NCBI GenBank assembly: GCA_003508835.1
Contig: PUFA01000027.1
Location: 930,001 to 994,000, forward strand
Length of the DNA: 64,000 nt
Origin: Eonycteris spelaea
Lineage: Eukaryota > Chordata > Mammalia > Chiroptera > Pteropodidae
Direction: 5' to 3'
Shown: positions 12,601 to 23,800 of the stretch, piece after piece
How the letters are laid out: each line of letters opens with the position of its first letter
Position numbering within the stretch: position 1 is the first letter of the stretch
Position numbers and translations under genes: made by a program
Notes under the pieces: model-generated
Told to the model about the DNA's origin: nothing
What the model saw: only the letters and a program-made list of their open reading frames with translations
The model's database searches: none

Positions 12601-12921
12601 TCAGTGAGTGTTAAGGGTGGAAAATTTTCCAGTAAGCCAGCATTAAGGATTTACTCTGATTCTGTTAACCAAGGTGTGGTAATCTGCTCAAAGATATGCT
12701 AACGGACAACTTCTGATTCTGTAATCTGCTTGTTTTGTTAATCTTGTTTGATGTTAACCAGGTGTGTGTGGTTCTAGGCTTTATAAACTGCCTCTTTTGG
12801 GAGCTCGGGGACTGATCTCCTCTACCCTGCATGGTAGAGAGTCAATCACCTGCTGGCTAATAAAGACTCATGATTCATCTCAGTTGGCGCCGTGGGTCTT
12901 AGATTTGATCCAATCACAACA
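12600..12921 (+). mobile_element. Endogenous retroviral LTR, 5' limit uncertain
   Basis: A TATA-like GGCTTTATAAACTGCCTC is followed by a polyadenylation signal (CTAATAAAGACTCATGATTC), a GGCGCCGTGGGTCTTAGATT U5-like segment and a terminal ACAACA at 12921. This order (promoter, AATAAA, ...CA end) is that of a plus-strand LTR. No internal viral sequence follows it. Confidence 0.6.
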
Positions 12922-12962
12922 GTTAGCCTCTGTCATAAACCTAAAATGGAATTCCTGGCAGG

Positions 12963-13345
12963 TGTTGTAGCCACCAGCTCCTGAAAGACACATGGACCAC
13001 CAGAACTCAGTGAGTTATAGGAAGACACACTCTTTATTCAGCCAGCTGGGTCTGCCAGGGGTACGCAGACCCCAAATTAAGCAGCCCCGAAATGTAGAGG
13101 TACAGGGTTTTTAAGCCCAAAACTCCATTCTTCATTCTGTCTGAACACAAAGACTTATCTTTCTTCTATTCGCTACCTGTTGACCCACAGGATGGGTGTG
13201 TAAGCGGGGGTACAGAAGCAGAAAGCTTATTGTTAGAATGTTATATTCCTATGGGTGACAGCCTATGTTCCCATGGGCATAGCCAAGCAGTAATTTCCTG
13301 CAAGTAAGTAATACATTTCTAGCAGTCATTTTTCAAGCTATTACA
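12963..13345 (-). mobile_element. Solo LTR with 4-bp target duplication
   Basis: Read on the minus strand it starts TG (13345), has a TTAAAAA TATA-like box (near 13105-13115) and an AATAAAG signal (near 13030-13036), and ends in CTACAACA (12963). The 4-bp CAGG occurs on both sides, at 12959-12962 and 13346-13349. A 4-bp duplication fits a class I (ERV1/gamma-like) element. It is 383 bp with no internal region, so it is a solo LTR. Confidence 0.65.
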
Positions 13346-13559
13346 CAGGGAAGAAAGCAATCTGCCAGTTTATGCTGTAGTGTATGGTGAGCAATTGAGT
13401 TATTGTTTTCCTAGGAGCATATGCAAATAAAAAAGGTGTCAGACACAAACAAAAAACAAACTTTTCTGAGAGACCAATAGTAGTTGAAACTAGTAAAATT
13501 CTCAAGGTAAGGCTGATAGAAGAAACTGGTGTGCACGCACATTCAGAAAAAATCAAGTG

Positions 13560-13790
13560 GTGCATTGGATTGACCCTGGCCTTGGAGCCAGAGGTGCTAT
13601 TTAAGGGTCAGCTCTCTACTCTGGTTTGGCAACTTTGAAGAAAGTCTTTTTCTTCCTGAGTTTTTGTTCCGTCATCTATCTGTAAAGTGGGTATGCCTCG
13701 TCTACCCTGCAAAGTTCTTTGTGACGATCAAAGGAAATAATGGGTATGAAAGTATTTGATACACTTTCAAGATTAACATGGTAATCCCAA
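13560..13790 (+). mobile_element. MIR SINE
   Basis: Long MIR match: GGCCTTGGAGCCAGAGGTGC, the GTTTGGCAACTT core, CATCTATCTGTAAAGTGGGT, then GTGACGATCAAAGGAAATAA. Confidence 0.65.
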
Positions 13791-13924
13791 TAAACAGTGT
13801 ATCTGGGAGATGAGAAGGAGGGAGAGGAACAATGTTAAACAACAATAGTGCTGTGTTTGAATTTTCTGTGTCTGCTTACGATAAAGAAAAATTTTTCATT
13901 TCAACTAAAACATACACATTTATA

Positions 13925-13949
13925 ATATATATATATATATATATATATA
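13925..13949. repeat. (TA)n microsatellite
   Basis: About 12 uninterrupted AT dinucleotides. Confidence 0.95.
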
Positions 13950-15595
13950 GCTTGAACATTAATTTAGAGGAATATGTTATAATGACATGAGAATTCACAG
14001 GGGATACATAGCAATATAGAAGCAGAAAATGAAAAATTTTCTAAAATAAATCTTTAATGATATATAGTAAATAACCACCTACATGCCATGTACTTCGGTT
14101 ATCACTCAATTTATTAGTTTAATTAAAACTTTATAAGGTACATGCTCTTGTAGAACTGAGGGGTTACATGGACCTTCTTTGAGTGTATGTGTACAATTCA
14201 TTTTAACTAAAATTGCCTTATTGAAGGGGAAGGAAGAAGATAGGTGAGGATTAAAGGGCGTCAATATGTATGGTGACATTAAATAATTTTAAACAATTTA
14301 AAAATTGTCTTATCATGGAGTGCGCAAATGTAGGAAAAAAGACAAGGAAATGTGTTTTCATAAATATTTTTAATTTTTTGCTTAAAAGCCTATTGGTAGG
14401 ATATACTCTTTAAAATAATATTCACTAAGACTATAATTCTATTCTAAGTTAGAAGTAATAATATAAAGTTAAAACTAACAGCTAAGATTTATGTTTAATA
14501 ATATATAAGAACTTCAGGGCTGGTTTTTAAAGATTAATTTGTTAATTAGAGTGAACATGGGTTTGGTTCATCACTTCCCTTGGAAACCTTGATTAATTTA
14601 TGAGATTTCATCCCCATTTACTAAAAAAGCAGCAGTGAGTCATCCAGCGTTCACATCAATGACAGCAAGTTAATTGGATTCTAGATCTTTCACATTTCTC
14701 CCTTCAGCAATTCCTTTGCTGCCGTAAGTGGAACATGTGGCTAAGAGTCTGTGTATTTTTGTTGTGGAGAGAGAGATACAGAAATGAGAGGAATTACAAG
14801 TGATTGAAAAATGAGTTTGAAAAAATAAAAATATGTGTTTTTATTTCCTTTGGTTGTGATAAGAAAACTCTGGAGGGATACACAAAAATAGCCAAACCAA
14901 AAAACCAAACCCAAAACTAATAAACACCAGCTACCTTGGTGATACCTTTATAAGATTTTGATTTGTGAATCATGTGACTGTATTACTTTACCTATATCAA
15001 ATAAAGTGATGCTTGAGATTGTCTATGGTTTAAAGTGTTTTAGGATTGGGTCTAGGAGGGAGAAACAGAGAAGCAGCTGTAACTCATTGTAGTTTAGTAT
15101 CTGCTCCCCAATAGATGTAAGGACATCAGGGAGGGATGGGATTAAAGACTGGGAAAAGAAAGAACGTAAGGTAGAAGGACCAGGGGTAAGTGGGTGATTA
15201 GGGAGGGAAACTGCTCTGCTCTCTCCCAGCCCTGCAGTGGAATTCCAGCTTTTCTTTGGCTCTGATAATTACATATTGCATTTAGCTTAGAAATCCACCT
15301 ATATACTCCATGTGACCTTGTTGGTATAAAATCATATTCATAGATGAAGGAATTCACACATCCTAGTTATTAGCCTCATTTCTGCTTTAACCTTGCCTTT
15401 GTAAACTCTAATTGTTCCTTCATCCTGTTTTCTTTAACAACTTAATATTTTGGGGTGTATTTTATCTTTTATGCGTTTATATGAGCTATAATAAATCCTT
15501 TCAGGAACTGGAAAATATAAATAAACATACCATAACTAATGTAGGAAAATGCTAGCACATTTATTTCTAAGAGGTGAGAATAGAAGTGATATTAT
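13950..15595. other. Intergenic, nothing firmly assigned
   Basis: AT-rich. A weak L1 3'-end-like patch is at 14150-14290 (AGATAGGTGAGGATTAAAGG). No gene seen. Confidence 0.45.
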
Positions 15596-15830
15596 ATTTA
15601 TTTTTTAGCTTTATTGAAATGTAATTGACATAAAACATGTGTAAGATTAAGGTGTAATGAATTGGTATACATATGTATTGTGAAATAATTACCATTAATA
15701 AGATTAGTTACCACATGCATCACCTCACATAATTACAATTTATTTGTCATGAGAACATGTAAGATCTTACTCTCTACAAATGATTTTAATTGTCTTATGG
15801 CTAGCCTTCTGTATTTCCAAATATATATAT
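15596..15830. mobile_element. Old L1 fragment
   Basis: TTAGCTTTATTGAAATGTAA, ATTGACATAAAACATG, ATGTATTGTGAAATAATTAC and GATTAGTTACCACATGCATC follow a common mammalian L1 3' block. I cannot fix its orientation. Confidence 0.55.
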
Positions 15831-16509
15831 TTTTTACAGTGGGCACGAATTCCTTATTTGTTTCTTTGTTTGTTTGTTTGTTTATACCAGTTGCAGTAGA
15901 AAATATTTGTAGCAAGACTGATGGAGTTTTCTAGCAAAGAAATATATAAAGGAGTAGAGAAAGAAGACCAGAAAGGGTTGTGGGACTTAGTCTTCATTTC
16001 TTTTTTCACCATGGGCTTCTATTGAAAATGTAGAAAATACAGTATAAATATATTGGTTCACTTCAAACACTTTAGAAAAGAAATGCTATTCTTTGATATT
16101 TTCTTCTCCATAATATGATAGGCCATGAAACATAGTTTTAAAGTCAGTATAAATTAGTTATATATCTTTTGAAAAAATAATTGCAGTTGCAAAACAATAT
16201 ATAGATCTATATTGTTAACATCATTTTAAAATCCCCTCTGGTTGGGTATTTGGGTTGTTTCTACCTGTATTTAGCTGGAATGAAACCCTAAAGGTTGGCA
16301 TTGCCAGGTCAGAGTGTTTGTAGCCAATGTGGTTAAATATAAATACTTGCTTTTCTTCAAAATCTACAAGACTCAGATGATCGTTCTGCCTCCATTCCCT
16401 GGGCGTCACTGCACCCGAACAGTTGCTTTGTGCCACTTTGTGTATCTGCTTCCCTCTAGGCCACAGACCACCTTCCCCTCACAGTTTCTATAACCTGACC
16501 CTGGATTAT

Positions 16510-16740
16510 CTATTGCAGCAGGTCCCAACCTTTTTGGCACTAGGACCAGTGCTCCAATAAGAATCTAATGTCCGATGATCTGAGGTGGAGCTGAGGCAGT
16601 GATGCTAGCACAGGGTAGTGGCTGCAAATACAGATGAAGCTTCTCTTGCTCACCAGCCTGCTGCTCACCTCCTGCTGCGCGCCCTGGTTCCTAACAGGCC
16701 ACGGACCAGTACTGGTTGCGGGTCTCTGAGCTAGTAGTTT
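16510..16740. mobile_element. Non-autonomous DNA transposon fossil (hAT-like)
   Basis: GGTCCCAACCTTTTTGGCAC, GATGATCTGAGGTGGAGCTG, GGCTGCAAATACAGATGAAG and AACAGGCCACGGACCAGTAC form a well-known GC-rich mammalian interspersed element. Near-inverted ends support a DNA transposon. The exact family name is not certain. Confidence 0.55.
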
Positions 16741-19700
16741 TACCTTTTACGTAGAGTCTTGCCTTAATAATGATTGAAATCTGAATCAGTTCTTTCACTT
16801 GGGGGTTGTGAAATGGTGTTATCTAACCATTTGGTCTTTCACTGATTTTTTAAAAATTCAGCAATATACAAGGAGGAAGACCTTTCTCAGAATCAGCAAA
16901 GTCAGTACAATAAAAATTTCAAGCCTGAAAAAAATGTTGTGAGACAACAAGATTCTTATTTTAGTAGTTCTCAATAATCTGTACTTTATTGCACAATGAG
17001 AATAAAGGGTAAAAAAATTAATTCTACAATCTGACTTCTATGTAAAATTTTTACTCTACAAGACAAAGAAGGCCACATAAAAGCAAAAAACAGAATAATT
17101 TATTCGAATCCATCTTTCCTGGAACACAAAAAAATAATAATAAGACCGATTAGTCATTTTCTTCAGTGTTTTACAGGTCTTTTCAAAAATACCATTGGTG
17201 ATTCACAACCTAGAAAAGGCATAATCTTGTTTTTGAGGCAACCATCATTATTCTGTGGTACAAATAGCAAGAAAAAAATTTAGGAATGAAATAAATAAAT
17301 ACAGTAATCTTCACAGTAATGAGAATTAAATAAAACAAAGCCTGCTAAAAACTTCCCAAATATAGTTTGCACATTAGTAGGCCAAATTATAATAGTGTCA
17401 ATGTTGGTGAAAGTCAAAGTCCTGGAACTAATTGAGCCTTTTAGAGAAACTTGATATACAAAAAGACTAATTGGAAAGTCCCAGCCTTTTCTTTCAGTCA
17501 GCATGATAAAGACTATCCACTGAGAACTTTCTCCCAGCCATGCTTCTCTCTAATACAATGTTCTTGTGTGTATGCTGGAAGTCCCACAGTCAATTTTTAT
17601 GAATGACTAGTCTGCACTTAAAAGGATTATGATAAATAAGAGGTATTGGGTTTGATTTCTTCACTGGTTCCGATGAATATACATTTCCACTGTTTTTCCT
17701 CAGCATGTTCCTTCATTATTTCACTCGAATGCAGTGCTTTGCCCATGAATGTTCACCTGACAATAAGATGTTATAAGATATGTAAAATATTATATAGATT
17801 ACCAGTTCTAAAGGTAGAAGAACCTTAAATCCTTTTATTTCTTTCCATAACTGCAAATAATGAGTGTTTTGAACTAGTTCAGAAAAATTACATTTATAAA
17901 CCAATAAGTATAAAGAGTACGCAGTCACTAAATTCTGTAGATAATTTCCTTTTGCAACTAAAGGTTTACTTACTTGAATGTCCTGTTTTTAAGATACTAA
18001 CAAACAGTCTTGGATTCAAAACAAACTGTGCCAAAAGCTATGAATAAGGTCTACAGACAGCATTTAAATAAACGCAGCCATAAGTTCAAATAACAAATAA
18101 CTGAGCTGAGTACTAGAATATTAACATAAATCAACTTACCAATTTGTTAAACACCAGTCCAGTTAGGTAAAAGACACATGTAGTAATGAAAACAACACTG
18201 CTAGAATAGTCTAAGAAGCAAAGAAAAGCATTTTTTGGCTGTCTTTTATATCTCAGAAGCACTGGCAAATAGAGGTAAAGGAAAGCAGTAAGTTTATGAT
18301 TCTTTACCAGAGCTGGCACATTCACTTTGGGAATGGGGGATGGAGAGAGTCACTAACCACATTGCAATGCTGCATTATTCATGAAATTGATCTTTGAATT
18401 GAATCAGACCTAGAGCATAAAAACACAGGCAATCAGGAGAGAAAATGATCTCTGTATGTTTAGGTCATGTTTATTCTACTGGTGAGTATTTATTCTGCTA
18501 AGGACTACTAATCCTTAGTTAAAATAAGCAAACAGGAACCCACTGAGGTATGAAATCCCTTAAAGACTGAGTCTTATTTAATCTCTATCCCTAGCACATA
18601 GTTAATGTCCTGGAAATTTTTACGGATTGATTTTAAATAAATAAGTACAAAACAGTTTCTGATGAAATAAAAAGACATTCTACTTGTTTGTTTTTAAATT
18701 TTAGAATAGGGAACATAAATCTGTATTTAAGGAAATAGCACTTTTAAAAATGTTGGCTCACCTTTGGGATGAGTCGGAAGAGAGAGAGGAGGAAAAATTT
18801 AAGAAATATTCACGAGAAGGGAGACAGTCTTACAGAGAAAGAGAAGAAGAGAAGGGCAGATTCAGAGAGGGAGGACATCAAAGAATGCAGGTAAGGAGGA
18901 GAGAGTCACAGGAAGATACAAACACACAATGGGAAACAAGACTCAGAAGACTGGAGAAGTTGTTGAGAAGAGAAAAGCCATGGAGATGGGGATGTCACTC
19001 TGGCTGGGAACGTGAGTTGGTGTTCTTGGGTTGACTGCCTCTTGAAGGAGCATGTCTTTGATAGCAGCTTTGCATAGTCCTTAATGTGCTTGAAAGCGAA
19101 CATTTCTGCTTTATTTTCAACCTTCAAAGTTCATTTCTAAAATACAGTTTTATATTCATATGTGAGGATATTGTGCATGTCCGAAAGCATTCTAGTTTCA
19201 GAGGGTGATTTTTTATTTTATTTTTTTTTAATTTAAAGATGAGGTGTTTTTTTGCAGCTAAAATCAACCTAATCCTTTTATTTTGTTTCCTGAAATTGTA
19301 GCTGTCATATTCCACAGTTTGAAATCACAATTTATTTCATTATTGGGAGCCTTGAAAGATAAATCTGAAGTTTTCATTTGGTTTGTTTGCATTCTAACTA
19401 GAAAAATAGATATGTAGAATAAAGGACATATGGAAAAACAAACAAATTTAAATAGGATGAAATTTTTAACTGAATACACTCTTAAAATTAGGAAAGACAC
19501 ATACTTTTAAAATTCTTTCTATTTCTTATTTTAACAAAGGAAAATATCCCTTAATTTTCTATTCCAGAAAGTAGAGTTAGGTATCATTTTAGAGAGTTTT
19601 TAAAACTGTCATCTAATAATATCCCACTCTTAATGTTTTACTAGATTAAAAATATAATGCTTTAAAACGATTTTCTTTTCAAACCAGAAGTTCTTAGTTC

Positions 19701-20726
19701 TGTCAGGGTCTGCTTCTAATTTACCTGACTCCCATGTCTCCAGGTTCCCTGGGACAATAGGAATGCACTGATAGGGTCCACCGAGGTGCTCTTGACACTT
19801 ACTTAGCCTTTAAATGACTGCATAATCCCCAGGACTGGGTCTCCTTCCTGAAAGTGATTTCCCATGCATTCATCGCTGCTGTTATTTTTGGTACTTACCC
19901 AGAGGTGTGCATGAATTACTTTTCTAGAACTGTTTATTTTGCCAGAGGGGGCGGGGGAAGTTCCTATATGTGGTTATTGATGTTCTTTTCAGAGTCAATA
20001 AATGAAAATAAAAGAAATGATGGAAGATGATTTGTGGCAGTTATGCCTACCGGCAGCTACAGCCCACACGAAAAAGGGAAGTTCATTTCACTATTTCAGA
20101 AGGCTGCAAGTTTAGTTTGTCCAAGGCCAGGAAGGTTGGTGATCCTTAGTGAGGTTAACTGGATATGTAGTTTCCCCGGCATTGGCCTCAGCTAAGGTTT
20201 TATCCTCTCGGTGGGAGGCCACTGTGCTTCTATTCTCACTTGCTTCTCACTGTGCTTCTTCTATTCACTGGGGAGCAGACTGCTTTGAATCTGTAAGGGG
20301 TTGGGCATTTGTATGGTGACAGTGTTGAGCACATTTTGTAGGGTTTTGTTTTGTCTTCTTGGTCCTATTTATAGTGACAGATCATTGGCTCTAAAACCAC
20401 TATTGCCACTGGAAAATCTTTAAGACAAGCAAGGTGGCTTGAGAACTGGCCTGAAGATCCCTCTGATGCCCAGATGTGGACTCACTGGAGAAAAATGCTG
20501 GATCCTAGAGCTCTCCATTTCGCCCACTGGCCCAAACCCAGGGCTCCAGAAGATACTTGTATGTTGTTTTTGTTTCTTCAGATTATTATCAGGTGGGTAA
20601 GTATGTACAGAAACTGTAATTTCCCATTTTAACATTTTTCTTCTGAGCCTTATAATAAACTCTAGGGAAAGCAAGAGCTGCATGCCGAGCCCCTCCAAAC
20701 TAGGGTCGCCAAAGGCAAGTGCATAC
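16740..20726. other. HEPACAM2 3' flank and 3' UTR, no other gene
   Basis: From 20726 down to about 19910 is the presumed HEPACAM2 3' UTR. Below it is AT-rich DNA without assigned repeats. The purine-rich frame at 18750-19034 is rich in Arg/Glu only because of base composition. Confidence 0.45.
19933..19938 (-). promoter_or_regulatory. HEPACAM2: Candidate HEPACAM2 polyadenylation signal
   Basis: An AATAAA on the minus strand, about 790 nt downstream of the stop codon, is the first canonical hexamer I noticed below the terminal exon. It would give a 3' UTR of about 0.8 kb. Other AATAAA-like runs near 19210-19225 on the same strand are in a low-complexity T/A tract. The true end is not determined by sequence alone. 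Confidence 0.35.
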
Positions 20727-20840
20727 TTACTCTAGACGGTCTTGCTGTTGGGCAGGGATGTGCTGAATAACTTCGTAAATGGTATTGTGCAAATCTTGCC
20801 CTGATACACCATCAGAGGCTGGAACAGACCGACTTGGCAT
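20727..20840 (-). CDS. HEPACAM2: HEPACAM2 exon 9, terminal coding exon
   Basis: After the TTTCTAG acceptor this exon begins in phase 0 with MPSRSVPASDG and ends IPAQQQDRLE before a TAA at 20727-20729 (residues 426-462). It has the tyrosine motif TIYEVI at residues 445-450, which fits the ITSM pattern T-x-Y-x-x-V/I; human has TVYEVI at the same place. The human C-terminus as I recall it ends DHPE, so the last four residues are lineage-variable. The 3' UTR continues to lower coordinates. Confidence 0.94.
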   Translation of the reverse strand: MPSRSVPASDGVSGQDLHNTIYEVIQHIPAQQQDRLE

Positions 20841-23800
20841 CTAGAAATGTACATTAAAAAAATTAGCAGACTAATAGATGGTATTCCACATGCTGCACTG
20901 TTGAAAACACGTGGAAGTGGTGATGAGTAGAGAAATTGAATTGTTTATCTTCCCTACAATGCTCATTTCCTTCTTGCTACAGTTTCCTGCACTTACCCTA
21001 TGGTACTTAGTGCAGCAGCATAGCTATGAAGTTAGACAAGGAATAGCTTCACAAGGCTATTATTTTTTTTTCTTCATTTAAGAAAAAAAGCTAGCAGTAA
21101 TGTAAAGGACATGCAATAGAAGGAAAAAAAACAGCAGAAGAGAAGATATCAGGACAGCTTAGAATCAGAGAGCACGTATTATTTTTTTATATTACATCTT
21201 GATTACCTTTTTGACACTCTTTGCCAATTATGTGTGCAAGGATGGTCGAAAAGAAAGAATGATGTATAGCCGAGGGCCCTCGTCACATTGCACATTAGTA
21301 AAGACAGTGCCAAAAAATACAGACACGCAAAGGGAGATGTTTTTGTCTGAATGCAGTAGTGGATTCTAAAAACAAAATGCTTAGAAAAATGTGGAAAATA
21401 TAGTAGTGTATATATCTGTCAGGTAAAAGCCAACATGTATTTTATTGAAACTGAAATTTTGTGTTTTATTAACTCCTATACCTTGTATTTGATAATTTTC
21501 TTCTTCCTATAAACATTGCCTTCCAATTATTTAGCTAAAGTCTGGTTCCTCTCCTTATCCAAAACTCTTCCTATTTTAATTATACTTCTGATCACTTTCT
21601 GTCCTTTATATTTCTACAGCTCATCTAAAGGACTCTGTTGTTGATAAATCATCTGAAAGTTCTTTACCTCATCCCAGTTTTACCTGCTAGGTTATATTGG
21701 AGCATCTTAGCTTTATGTTTTTCTGGAAACTGCCTATTTCCATTCTACTTGCTAAAGCTCTCACGGGCAGCCCTAGAATACACGATTCATCCTATCATTT
21801 GTGTGTCAAGGAGACTTTGGTTTACACTTTGTTCTTGAGATCAACCTTCTTTGGTATGGAGGTGTTCGGAGGCTATGATAAAAGCAATCTATAGATAATA
21901 ACTAACTTACCTAACTTTATATTAGAGCTGTTAACAAGTAATGAATCTGTTCATGCCATTGCTGTCTGTCCAGCTTCTGAAAGAGTTGCTAAAGTGAAAT
22001 GTATCAAGAGAGGGAGGAGTATTCCGTCTGTCCATGTAAGACGACAAGATGATCCTGATTTTTAAAATCTCAAAAAATGACTAATTCAATATATTTCCCT
22101 TAATTTCAATGTTCAGATCTTGGTTTTATTATTATTTTTCCTTCTTCTCAAAGCCATTGCATTTGGCTGCTAATCTTCACACGTAACTGCCATTCTGGCT
22201 TCTCATCGCACCTATCCTCCTACATATGTCCTGGTCCTCATCGACCTCCTTTGGTTGTTGGTGTTGATTTCTCACTTTTTCTCTAAGCACCTGGCACTAC
22301 CAATGAAGAGCCTCAGCTGATTCCTTAGGAGTTTTCAACTTCGGAGATGGGCACGTCTCCAAATCAAGTTATTCTACTTTTGACAGAAATAAGTGGGGCT
22401 TCTGATATGTAATGATAGCACTCATTTCTCTGCCTTGAGTTCATGAAGATTGTAGCATTTTCAGCAAATAGAGGTCCTCCCAATAAGATCTTCAAACTGA
22501 GTACTAATTAATCATAAGACTAAATTTAAAGTTTCTTGCATAGATCTTACTCTTGTCTAATGTATTCTTAGGAATTAAAAACTGTGCATGACTGTAAAGA
22601 AACTCCTGACTTCAAAAATTCAATTCCAAGTCTTTTCAGTTCTTCCGTTTTTTGCTCTCCCATGTAACAGCCACACACCTGAGAGGGGTGCTTTCTGCCA
22701 TGGTGAAAAGCTGTTTGAAATAATTGATCCACCAAATATTTGTTTTTGTCTTTTGATTGTAGAAGCAAAGGGTGAGCCAATCTGGTCTGAGACTGAATAG
22801 GGCATTGCAGAGCTTTTGCAGTGCTGTTCTGCCCTTCAGTGTGATGTGGGCTCGGTGCTACTGACTCACCCTTACAGAGGATGAAATCCAATCAGTCCCC
22901 ACCCCCCACTGCTCACATTCATTTATGAAAAAAGGTCTGGGGCCAGGAAACTTACTGGATGAATCTTATATTGATAGAATTCTCTAAACAAGTAAGGTAG
23001 CTAGTCCCTAACACTAGTTTTCAAAATACCCAGAAGCAAGTAGACTGTTTATGGCCCTTTCCTTAAGTGAACTAATCATGGGGAATAAGGAAGCCAAGAA
23101 AAGATTAGTCCTACACAAATCAATAACAATTTTAAGGAGCTGAGTAGCTCAGAGAAGCATTCTGCATGTCTGTGAAACAAAACTGATTGCTTTAAAAGAC
23201 CTTGTCTTTGAAGACTGAAAAAAAATGGCTTCAACTGCATAAAAGTGTCCCCTCTCATATCTCATGCACCTTTAGATTAAAAGAAAGCTGTGAACTTGCA
23301 TACTTTGTGTTTATATGGTACCTTTATTATGAAGAGCATAACTAACTTACCTAACCAAATATTACAGCAATTGTCTTTGCAATGTATCAAGAAATATGAG
23401 GGGGAAATGAAGGTGAAACTGAGGAACAGAGATTTCGTGAAATGACAGGTTGTAGTCATTGAATGATCCAGAATGATTTAAACCAGGGTCTCCTGATTTT
23501 CTATTTTCTCAGTTTTCTTGACCTACCCAGTTAGTTCTCTCTTCCCTGAGCTTACCAGGCAAAGAATGTTAATGAATTAGTGTAACTTCCGTATTTTTGT
23601 TAGCCTTATTTATAACGTCTAAGAAAGATGCTTTACCTTCCCTTATCCAGCTACACCATTCATTACAGGGTGAGTAAACTAACACTGCTGAGGGTAATGT
23701 AGCCATTTGACCACAATGCCCAAGTGCTTAAATGAGTGCTGCTTACACCTCAGGTGAAGCAGAATTCTACTTCTTTTGTTAATCAGCCACAAGGGAAACC

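Noticed and set aside
18750..19034. A highly charged Arg/Glu-rich frame of 94 codons
   Set aside because: It follows from a purine-rich tract, with no domain, splice pattern or homology I recognise.
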